Source: Hymenobacter sp. HSC-4F20
Lineage (GTDB): Bacteria > Bacteroidota > Bacteroidia > Cytophagales > Hymenobacteraceae
Direction: 5' to 3'
Length of the DNA: 64,000 bases
Assembly: GCF_019599275.1 (NCBI RefSeq)
Contig: NZ_JAHZTD010000002.1
Coordinates: 372,001-436,000, forward strand
Both the position numbers and the translations under genes were made by a program. Positions 43,074-49,549 of this stretch are shown here, piece after piece. Under the pieces are notes generated by a model, which was given only the letters and a program-made list of their open reading frames with translations, was not told where the DNA came from and made no database searches. Within the stretch, counting starts at the first letter, position 1; each line of letters opens with the position of its first letter.

Positions 43074-44210
43074 TTACGCGGTCCGTAGCAGCTCTGCTAC
43101 GCGCAAGGAAACGTCAACAAACACCATCCGGGGGTTAGCGTTGCGCTCCACGTGGTAGTGGGCCTCGTTAAGCTCCTGAGTAATTGGCGCGGCGTTGCGC
43201 GGCGTTACGAAGCGACTGAAGCCCTGAATGAATTGCTGCTCTTGGGCGGGTAAGTGCGGTACTAGCTGGGGGTCGAGGCCGAACAAGAGCACCTTGCGCA
43301 GCAGCGTGAGGGCATATTGTAAAAACTCCTTTTGGTTTTCGCGCCCTAACTTCTGAAACTCATCGGCCTTTTCCAGCATTTCCGCCACCTTGTTGGCAAA
43401 GCAGGTACGCATCCATTTGGCGAACAAATCGAAATAGTCCGTATCGGCGGTAGTGGCCGATTGCGCTGTCAGGGCGGCCCCAATATTGCCATCGGTAAGC
43501 TGCGCCAGCTGCCGGGCTTTTACCTCAGGCACTTGCCGCTCGTCGCGCAGCCAGGCCGTAAGTTCTTCTTCCGACAATGCGCGCACTACCACGGGCTGCA
43601 CCCGGCTGATGATGGTAGGCAGCAGTTGCTCCGGAGCATAGCTCACCAGCAGAAACACGGTAGCTGGTGGGGGTTCCTCCAGCAGCTTCAGCACCGCATT
43701 GGCCGCCGAGGGGTGCATGAGCTCGGGCAGCCAGATGATGACGAGCTTGAACCGGGCCTCAAACGCCTTCAGCGACACCAGCTTCAGCAGCTGCAGGCTT
43801 TCCTCCTTGGAAATGCTGCCCTGCTTGTTTTCAGCCCCAATATGCTGCATCCAGTCATTGAGGCCCTGGTAGGGGTTCTCCAGCACGAAAGCCCGCCACT
43901 CCGCCCCAAACTTGCTGCTGATGGCGTCCTTGGTTACGGTTTTGGTAGTCGTAACGGGCAAGATGAAGTTGAGGTCGGGGTGGATGAGCTTGTCGATTTT
44001 CTGGCAGCTCGGGCAGTGGCCGCAGGAGTCATCGGCCTCGGGCGTGCGGTTTTCGCAGTTCAGGTAGGTAGCATAGGCCAGCGCCAGGGCCAGGGCCGCC
44101 GAACCCTCAGCCCCCCGAAACAGTTGGGCGTGGGCCACGTGGTTACGGCGCACGCTGCTGATAAGCACCTGCTTTACCTGCTGCTGGCCGGGAATCTCGG
44201 AAAAACGCAT
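43074..44210 (-). CDS. holB: DNA polymerase III subunit delta'
   Basis: Clamp-loader subunit of 378 aa. The AAA+ fold has a degenerate P-loop (FRGAEGSAALALALAYATYL), as usual for delta', and a zinc-binding cysteine cluster (NCENRTPEADDSCGHCPSC, core). Later motifs are KLVIIWLPELMHPSAANAVL, KLLEEPPPATVFLLVS and the SRVQPVVVRALSEEEL sensor region. It is the last gene of a minus-strand series with the GlmU-like gene and a small hypothetical gene; only 5 bp separate it from the latter. ATG at 44210. Confidence 0.94.
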   Translation of the reverse strand: MRFSEIPGQQQVKQVLISSVRRNHVAHAQLFRGAEGSAALALALAYATYLNCENRTPEADDSCGHCPSCQKIDKLIHPDLNFILPVTTTKTVTKDAISSKFGAEWRAFVLENPYQGLNDWMQHIGAENKQGSISKEESLQLLKLVSLKAFEARFKLVIIWLPELMHPSAANAVLKLLEEPPPATVFLLVSYAPEQLLPTIISRVQPVVVRALSEEELTAWLRDERQVPEVKARQLAQLTDGNIGAALTAQSATTADTDYFDLFAKWMRTCFANKVAEMLEKADEFQKLGRENQKEFLQYALTLLRKVLLFGLDPQLVPHLPAQEQQFIQGFSRFVTPRNAAPITQELNEAHYHVERNANPRMVFVDVSLRVAELLRTA

Positions 44211-44215
44211 GAGGT

Positions 44216-44755
44216 CTAGTTGTCGCTAAATTTTACTAAAGCCTGCTTGCTCTTGTGCTGCCAAAGCAGCTTCAAAGACTGAGAATAGTCGTCATCGAAT
44301 ACTATCAGCCGGATTTGGCGTAACTCGAAGGGAGCCTCATCCGCTTCGCGAACAGCTACGGTGCCCTCTGGTTCCAATGTATCAATCCAGAAATGAACTG
44401 AGTCAGCCTCGTTTAGCCAGCCTAGGAACACACCTTGTTCCTCTTCCATAAAGTGTATCAAGCCGTACTGTTGCTCTGTCCAGCGCAGTAAGTCAGCCGT
44501 GTCGGTAAACTCAAAGCTCAAAGGCACTTCGGCTTTCACTCCTTTCAGTTTCAGAACTTGCGCTGTTTGCGTCCGTCCCTTCTTCGGTATACGCGATGCT
44601 ATGTGCTGCTTAGCTATCAGCACATAGCCATCTGTCACATAATCAACCGGAATGTAGCGCAGCAATAGCCAATCATCATTCTCGGCAAGCCATAAGCCGG
44701 CAATTTCAGCCTCCCAGCCTTTTAGTTGTACATCTTCGATCCGATAACTCCTCAT
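44216..44755 (-). CDS. Hypothetical protein
   Basis: A 179-aa soluble, acidic protein of no family known to me. It appears alpha/beta with many Trp, Asp and Glu residues (EIAGLWLAENDDWLLLRYIP, GYVLIAKQHIASRI) and is probably cytoplasmic. The ATG at 44755 lies 3 bp after the stop of the GlmU-like gene and the stop is 5 bp before holB, so it is embedded in that operon. Codon use seems less GC-rich at third positions than in the neighbours, which could mark a later insertion (visual impression only). Confidence 0.75.
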   Translation of the reverse strand: MRSYRIEDVQLKGWEAEIAGLWLAENDDWLLLRYIPVDYVTDGYVLIAKQHIASRIPKKGRTQTAQVLKLKGVKAEVPLSFEFTDTADLLRWTEQQYGLIHFMEEEQGVFLGWLNEADSVHFWIDTLEPEGTVAVREADEAPFELRQIRLIVFDDDYSQSLKLLWQHKSKQALVKFSDN

Positions 44756-44757
44756 TC

Positions 44758-45966
44758 CTAGTTGGCCCGCTCCCACACCCGGTCCTGGGCCGTGGCCTCG
44801 TACACGTGCTGCATGATGGCCTGCTCGGTTGCATCGTACTCCAGCTGACGGCGGGCCATGACGCGCTCGGCTACCTCAGCGGCTTTCGGCAGCTTAAAGG
44901 TTTCGAAGCCAGCGGCCCCACCCCAGCTAAAGCTCGGGATAAACGTGCGCGGGAAGCCGGCCCCGAAGATGTTGGCCCCTACCCCTACCACCGTGCCGGT
45001 ATTGAACATGGTGTTGATGCCGCACTTGCTATGGTCGCCCATCATCAGCCCGCAAAACTGCTGTCCGGTATTCACGAAACGGCCGGCCGCGTGGCTCCAG
45101 ATTTTAACTGCGGCGTAGTTGTTTTTTAGGTTCGAGGTGTTCGTGTCGGCTCCTAGGTTGCACCACTCGCCTATCACAGAGTTGCCGAGGTAGCCGTCGT
45201 GGCCCTTATTGCTGTAGCCTAGGAGAATGCTGTTGCCCACTTCGCCGCCTACCTTAGAGTAAGGCCCCACGGTATTGTCGCCACGCATTTTAGCCCCGAC
45301 GTTGATGTGGCTGCCCTCGCACAAGGCCAGCGGCCCGTTGATGATGGCGCCTTCGTGCACCTGGGAGTTTTTGCCAAGGTAGATGGGTCCGTTTTCAGCA
45401 TTGAGAATGGCGGCCCGAATCTTCACACCCGGCTCAATAAAGATGTTCTCGGGGGCGTACACGATGGTATGTGCATCGCCTACCGGTGCCGACTCGCGCC
45501 CTTTCGTAATTAGGTCAAAGTCGCGGCGAATTTCGGCCCCGTTTTTTAAGAATAAGTGCCATAGTTCTTTCACCGCCACTACCGGCTCGGCTACCTCCCG
45601 GGTCTTCTGGAAACCGTCCTGAATCAGCTCGGCTACCTGAGCAGCATCGGCTAAGTGGGCAGCTACCAGCATTTCCTCATCGAACAGCGCTTCGCCAGGA
45701 GCCAGGGCCTGCACCTGTTGCATCAGCAGGTCGTCGGGACAGATGGCTCCGTTGATGACCAAGGCCGGTCCCTGGGTGTTGCCGGCTGGAAATTTGGCTT
45801 GTAGGTATGCCTCCGTGAGGTAGCCCACTTGCTCCACACCAAGCCGGCGCTGCCACTTTTCGGCCAGCGTGAGGATGCCGCAGCGCAGGGCTGCTACGGG
45901 CCGGGTGAAGGTAAACGGCAGCAGATGAGGCCGAATGGCGGGGTCGTCGAAAAGCAGAACGTGCAT
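44758..45966 (-). CDS. GlmU-family sugar nucleotidyltransferase/acetyltransferase-like protein
   Basis: A 402-aa protein of the Bacteroidota GlmU-like type (TIGR03991-like). The N-terminal part (LFDDPAIRPHLLPFTFTRPV, AALRCGILTLAEKW) is a divergent nucleotidyltransferase fold. The C-terminal half is a left-handed beta-helix with hexapeptide repeats (IFIEPGVKIRAAILNAENGP, IYLGKNSQVHEGAIINGPLA, VGGEVGNSILLGYSNKGHDG). It is thought to make UDP-GlcNAc from glucosamine-1-phosphate, acting in peptidoglycan and lipid A precursor supply. ATG at 45966. First gene of the operon with the hypothetical gene and holB. Confidence 0.88.
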   Translation of the reverse strand: MHVLLFDDPAIRPHLLPFTFTRPVAALRCGILTLAEKWQRRLGVEQVGYLTEAYLQAKFPAGNTQGPALVINGAICPDDLLMQQVQALAPGEALFDEEMLVAAHLADAAQVAELIQDGFQKTREVAEPVVAVKELWHLFLKNGAEIRRDFDLITKGRESAPVGDAHTIVYAPENIFIEPGVKIRAAILNAENGPIYLGKNSQVHEGAIINGPLALCEGSHINVGAKMRGDNTVGPYSKVGGEVGNSILLGYSNKGHDGYLGNSVIGEWCNLGADTNTSNLKNNYAAVKIWSHAAGRFVNTGQQFCGLMMGDHSKCGINTMFNTGTVVGVGANIFGAGFPRTFIPSFSWGGAAGFETFKLPKAAEVAERVMARRQLEYDATEQAIMQHVYEATAQDRVWERAN

Positions 45967-46054
45967 GATATTCGGAATGAAACTGTCAGCTAGTAGCTAA
46001 GCAGGGCGGTCAGCTGAATCGAAAAATTGAAAGCTGACGTCAAAATTGGCAAAT

Positions 46055-46086
46055 AAAAAACTCCCTCCGTGTGCGGAAGGGAGTTT
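46055..46086 (-). terminator. Terminator after rpmE2
   Basis: On the minus strand AAACTCCCT with an adjoining CCG/CGG helix pairs with AGGGAGTTT and is followed by a T run. It lies about 50 bp past the L31 stop. Confidence 0.85.
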
Positions 46087-46134
46087 CTATCTGGGCTACT
46101 AGCGCCAAGCTGCTAGCTAACAGAGAGGAAGAAC

Positions 46135-46383
46135 TTACTTCTTCTTGTTGTAGCGGTTCATGAACTTCTCTACGCGGCCAGCCGTGTCGAGCAGTACGTT
46201 TTTGCCGGTGTAGAAGGGGTGCGACTCCGAGCTAACTTCCACCTTGATAACGGGGTAAGTCTTGCCGTCTTCCATCGTGATGGTCTCGCTGGAGTTCATC
46301 GTCGAGCGGGTCAGGAATTTGAAGCCGCTAGAGGTATCCTGGAATACCACTTCGCGGTACTCGGGGTGGATGTCTTTTTTCAT
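46135..46383 (-). CDS. rpmE2: 50S ribosomal protein L31 type B
   Basis: An 82-aa ribosomal protein of the large subunit. [33 protein letters not shown] and the end [13 protein letters not shown] are typical of the type B paralogue. The zinc-binding CxxC cysteines of type A L31 are absent, so it does not need zinc. The frame reaches 46500, but the family N-terminus and a strong promoter at 46436-46464 show that the ATG at 46383 is the start. Confidence 0.97.
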   Translation of the reverse strand: MKKDIHPEYREVVFQDTSSGFKFLTRSTMNSSETITMEDGKTYPVIKVEVSSESHPFYTGKNVLLDTAGRVEKFMNRYNKKK

Positions 46384-46435
46384 GGTCGTAGTGCCGTTTG
46401 TACCTGGGTGCCTGCCGATTTTGCGGAAGGGACTG

Positions 46436-46464
46436 CAAAAGTACATGTTACGTCCGGATTTCAA
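46436..46464 (-). promoter_or_regulatory. Strong Bacteroidota promoter for rpmE2
   Basis: On the minus strand TTTTG, 18 bases, then TACTTTTG gives an almost ideal -33/-7 pair. Predicted start of transcription near 46430, leaving a leader of about 45 nt before the ATG. Confidence 0.75.
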
Positions 46465-46575
46465 AAGCGCTTTTGATCTTTTCCTTCGTAGCATAACCAT
46501 AACCTGCTTGGCTTCTGGTTTCCGGTACAGCTTGCGTATACTTACCCCGCTTTCTTTACCTTCTACCCATATGCT

Positions 46576-46755
46576 ATGTTCCGCCTTGCTACGCTAATAG
46601 TGCTACTTCTACTAGGTACAGCGTTGGTTTATGGCGCTTCCAATAGGCTCCTACAGGCCCATTCCGCCCGTCTGCTGCCAACAACCGCCAGCTCCGCACC
46701 GGGTGCTGAGGTGCTGAGCCGTTCCTGGGGAACCATTAAATCGATGTTCCGGTAG
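46576..46755 (+). CDS. Small single-pass membrane or secreted protein (59 aa)
   Basis: A short frame not matched to a family: [20 protein letters not shown] gives a membrane or signal segment, followed by an Ala/Ser/Pro-rich stretch and the end [12 protein letters not shown]. It lies between divergent rpmE2 and rdgB, ends 68 bp before rdgB on the same strand, and uses a plain ATG. Conservation would be needed to be sure that it is translated. Confidence 0.5.
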   Translation: MFRLATLIVLLLLGTALVYGASNRLLQAHSARLLPTTASSAPGAEVLSRSWGTIKSMFR

Positions 46756-46823
46756 AATACCGCGGAGCCCCTGCCCAGGTATGCCCCGCGTTTCTACTTC
46801 CCGCTCTTTCCCTACCCTTTCCT

Positions 46824-47414
46824 ATGCGTCTTTGCTTTGCATCGAACAACGCCCATAAACTAGACGAAATACGTCCGCTGCTCCCTCCCTCCGTAGAACT
46901 GCTTAGCCTGGCCGACATTGGTTGCCAGCAGGAGCTGCCCGAAACCCAGGACACCTTGGAAGGCAATGCCCGCCAGAAAGCTCAGTACGTGTGGGACCAT
47001 TATGGCGTGGCCTGCTTTGCCGATGATACCGGCCTGGAAGTAGCCGCCCTGAACGGGGAGCCGGGCGTGTACTCGGCCCGGTATGCTGGCCCCCAGCGCC
47101 TGGCCGCCGACAATGTGGCCAAGCTGCTGCGCGAACTCCAAGGACTGCCTAACCGCACGGCCCAATTCCGGACGGTAGTGGCCCTCGTGCTGCCCGGGGG
47201 CGAAGTGCACGAGTTTGCCGGCGCCGTAGAAGGCCTGATTACCGAGGAAGTGCGTGGGGCCGATGGCTTCGGCTACGACCCCGTTTTTCAGCCTACCGAA
47301 GGCGACGGCCGCACCTTCGCGGAAATGAGTATAGAGGAGAAAAATACCATCAGTCACCGGGCCCGCGCCGTTGCCGGGCTGGTTCAGTTTTTAAACAGTG
47401 ATTCGGTGAGCTGA
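46824..47414 (+). CDS. rdgB: Non-canonical purine NTP pyrophosphatase (RdgB/HAM1)
   Basis: Hydrolyses ITP, dITP and XTP to monophosphates, keeping deaminated purines out of DNA and RNA. Family blocks over 196 aa: the N-terminal FASNNAHKLDEIRPLL, ACFADDTGLEVAALNGEPGV, YSARYAG, GADGFGYDPVFQPTEGDGRT and SHRARA near the end. ATG at 46824 with the normal family start. A terminator follows at 47492-47527. Confidence 0.96.
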   Translation: MRLCFASNNAHKLDEIRPLLPPSVELLSLADIGCQQELPETQDTLEGNARQKAQYVWDHYGVACFADDTGLEVAALNGEPGVYSARYAGPQRLAADNVAKLLRELQGLPNRTAQFRTVVALVLPGGEVHEFAGAVEGLITEEVRGADGFGYDPVFQPTEGDGRTFAEMSIEEKNTISHRARAVAGLVQFLNSDSVS

Positions 47415-47491
47415 TTGAATAAGTTGTTCTGACGAGGATGCAGAACGACGCCATCCGCCTCGACCAACGTGCTACCCCTCTAGAATAGGAG

Positions 47492-47527
47492 AAGCCCTTG
47501 ACGTTTATGCTAGCGTTAAGGGCTTTT
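47492..47527 (+). terminator. Terminator after rdgB
   Basis: AAGCCCTTGACG pairs with CGTTAAGGGCTT (one G-U pair) around a 10-base loop, followed by TTTT. It is about 80 bp after rdgB. The remaining ~200 bp up to the uridine kinase contain only a TACTTTTG element at 47687-47694, about 40 bp before that start. Confidence 0.75.
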
Positions 47528-47733
47528 CAGCTTTATTGGGCACGGGGCAAAAAAGGGGAAGGATGGCGTCGACACGGGCTTGCTGTGCCACATGCTCGCC
47601 CGAATACTACCTCACTCAATCCCTCATTCACTACCTCACCGAATCACCATTTCACTATTTCACCGCCGGCCCTCGGCTAGATTTCTTACTTTTGCAGGGT
47701 TGGCCCCGCCGGTACGGGCCTATTCCCACCTCC

Positions 47734-48369
47734 ATGCAACACCCTTTCATCGTCGGAATTACGGGCGGCAGCGCCTCTGGCAAAACTACGTTTCTGCGCC
47801 GGCTGCTGGCCTCGTTTCCCGAAGAAGAAATCTGCCTGATTTCGCAGGACAACTACTACCACCCCCGGGAAGCCCAGCAAGTGGACTCCCAAGGCGTCAC
47901 CAACTTCGACCTGCCCAGCAGCATCGACTCTCAGGCCTACGCCGCCGATGTGCTCCGCATCAGCCAGGGGCTGGAAGTGCGCCGCCAGGAGTACACCTTT
48001 AACAACCCGAATGTGGTGCCCGCCGAGCTGGTGTTCCGGCCCGCGCCCATTGTAGTAGTAGAAGGCATCTTCGTGTTTTACTTTGAAGAAGTAGCCAAGC
48101 TGCTTGATCTGAAGGTGTACATCGATGCCCGGGAACACGTGAAGCTGCAGCGCCGCATTGTGCGCGACCGGGACGAGCGGGGCTACGACCTGGAGGATGT
48201 GCTCTACCGCTATACCAACCACGTAGCGCCTACCTACGAGAAGTACATCAAGCCCTTCAAGCACGACGCCGACATTATCATCCCGAATAATCGCCACTTC
48301 GATAAGGGGCTGAATGTGCTGGTATCGTTTCTGCGCAGCCAGGTAGAAGCCAGCCGTACGGCTCAATAA
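47734..48369 (+). CDS. udk: Uridine kinase
   Basis: Phosphorylates uridine or cytidine in pyrimidine salvage. A 211-aa P-loop kinase with Walker A GITGGSASGKTTFLRRL, the acceptor region LISQDNYYHP with NFDLPSSIDSQAYAADV, the EGIFVFYFEEVAKLLDLKVY strand and the lid RRIVRDRDERGYDLEDVLYR. The long upstream frame (from 47536) is rejected because the family begins at MQHPFIVGITGG and a -7 element lies at 47687. Confidence 0.92.
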   Translation: MQHPFIVGITGGSASGKTTFLRRLLASFPEEEICLISQDNYYHPREAQQVDSQGVTNFDLPSSIDSQAYAADVLRISQGLEVRRQEYTFNNPNVVPAELVFRPAPIVVVEGIFVFYFEEVAKLLDLKVYIDAREHVKLQRRIVRDRDERGYDLEDVLYRYTNHVAPTYEKYIKPFKHDADIIIPNNRHFDKGLNVLVSFLRSQVEASRTAQ

Positions 48370-48383
48370 TTCACTACCCCCTC

Positions 48384-48842
48384 ATGTACAGCAAAGCCGA
48401 AGCCGCCCAGTTGCGCCAGGCCTTCTGGACCACCTTTGGCCAGTATATGGCCCCGGTGCCTTCTGCCGAAGGTGAGACCATCAACTGGATTAACTACCGC
48501 ACCGGTCTTAAGCACGTGCAGCTGCGCATGCGCACCGAAGACCGCCGCGCCTCCGTCGGGCTGGAGCTTACCCACCCCGACACCGATATCCGGGCCCTGC
48601 ACTATGAGCAGCTACTGGCATTGCAGAACATGCTACCCCCGGTGCCGGGCCAAACTTGGGACTGGCAGCCGGAAGCCGAAGAAAACGGCCAGCTCCTGAG
48701 CCGGGTGCAGCAAGAGTTACGCGGCGTGAGCCCGTTGAACCGCGAAGACTGGCCCGCTCTGATTTCGTTTTTCAAGCCCCGCCTGCTGGCCCTCGACGAG
48801 TTCTGGAGCCAAGCCCGCTACCCTCTGGAGGAGTTGATGTAA
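48384..48842 (+). CDS. DUF4268 domain-containing protein
   Basis: A 152-aa cytoplasmic protein that matches the DUF4268 pattern: MYSKAEAAQLRQAFWTTFGQ, INYRTGLKHVQLRMRTEDRR, ASVGLELTHPD and FFKPRLLALDEFWSQARYPL. Members sometimes sit at the end of restriction-related nucleases, but this stand-alone short form has no nuclease motif and its function is unknown. It starts 14 bp after udk, so the two are probably cotranscribed. Confidence 0.88.
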   Translation: MYSKAEAAQLRQAFWTTFGQYMAPVPSAEGETINWINYRTGLKHVQLRMRTEDRRASVGLELTHPDTDIRALHYEQLLALQNMLPPVPGQTWDWQPEAEENGQLLSRVQQELRGVSPLNREDWPALISFFKPRLLALDEFWSQARYPLEELM

Positions 48843-48858
48843 CCGTCAGAACGCGTTA

Positions 48859-48926
48859 TTCTGAGGCGGGAGCAATCTGGGTTTACTGTTTTAAACGGTA
48901 AACTTCCGATTCCTTTCGCCTCGGAA
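48859..48926. repeat. Interrupted inverted repeat, REP-like
   Basis: TTCTGAGGCG pairs with CGCCTCGGAA, with further pairing (AATC/GATT, GTTTAC/GTAAAC) inside. It follows the DUF4268 stop by 16 bp. It may act as a terminator or be a dispersed intergenic palindrome. Confidence 0.5.
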
Positions 48927-48968
48927 AAACCCGTTTTAGCGTAGCCCTGGCCTACCGCCCAAACACGG

Positions 48969-48999
48969 TTGCCCCACCCACGGCAAAAAGCTATATTTG
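48969..48999 (+). promoter_or_regulatory. Bacteroidota promoter
   Basis: TTG (48969-48971), 20 bases, then TATATTTG (48992-48999). Predicted start near 49006, just before the small exported protein's TTG start at 49020. Confidence 0.6.
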
Positions 49000-49019
49000 T
49001 AGCTCTTACCCCGAACACG

Positions 49020-49388
49020 TTGCTTTCCTTCCCCACCATTTTATCCCGCTTGCGTTTTGCCCTCATCACAGCCACCGTGCTGATGGTGTTGGGGCTGAAC
49101 CACCAGGCTGTGGCTACGCTACGGGTGCTGCCTGCGGGCGGCGCTACCCGCGTAGCTGCGGGGCCACGGGCGGCGGTAGTAAAGCAACGGGTAAGCCTAG
49201 AGGCCACCTCTCCGCTGGGGTTCTTCGTGGCTCCAGCGGCCGATGCATGGTTGCCCCAGCCACTAGAACTACCTAGTGCGCAATGGCTTACTGCTCGCCC
49301 CAAGGGGCCGCGCCCTCTGCCCAGCGCCGTACCGGATTGGTTCCGGGCGCGGCTGCTGGTAGCCGCCCTTTCGCCCCAGGCTCCCTAG
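49020..49388 (+). CDS. Small exported hypothetical protein
   Basis: A 122-aa frame beginning with TTG at 49020. It has a signal-like segment (RLRFALITATVLMVLGLNHQAVA) and a Pro/Ala/Leu-rich remainder without a recognised domain. The good promoter at 48969-48999 lies inside the longer possible frame and so supports this start. No T9SS tag. Function unknown; secDF follows 160 bp on. Confidence 0.6.
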   Translation: MLSFPTILSRLRFALITATVLMVLGLNHQAVATLRVLPAGGATRVAAGPRAAVVKQRVSLEATSPLGFFVAPAADAWLPQPLELPSAQWLTARPKGPRPLPSAVPDWFRARLLVAALSPQAP

Positions 49389-49549
49389 CGGCCGGGGCCG
49401 TTTCGTGCTGTTGTAGTTGAATGCTGGTAGCCCTCTGATGCAGGTATCAGCCATGTAAGTCCGCTTAGCGGCCGTTCGCTCACTACGTTGCTTTGGGGCC
49501 CCATTCCGCGCATCAGCCCCTTCCCTACCGGACATTAATTCACTATTTC

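Noticed and set aside
46384..46500. Longer L31 frame
   Set aside because: Family N-terminus is at 46383 and a strong promoter lies in the extension.
47536..47733. Longer uridine kinase frame
   Set aside because: No family similarity; overlaps terminator-proximal spacer and a -7 element.
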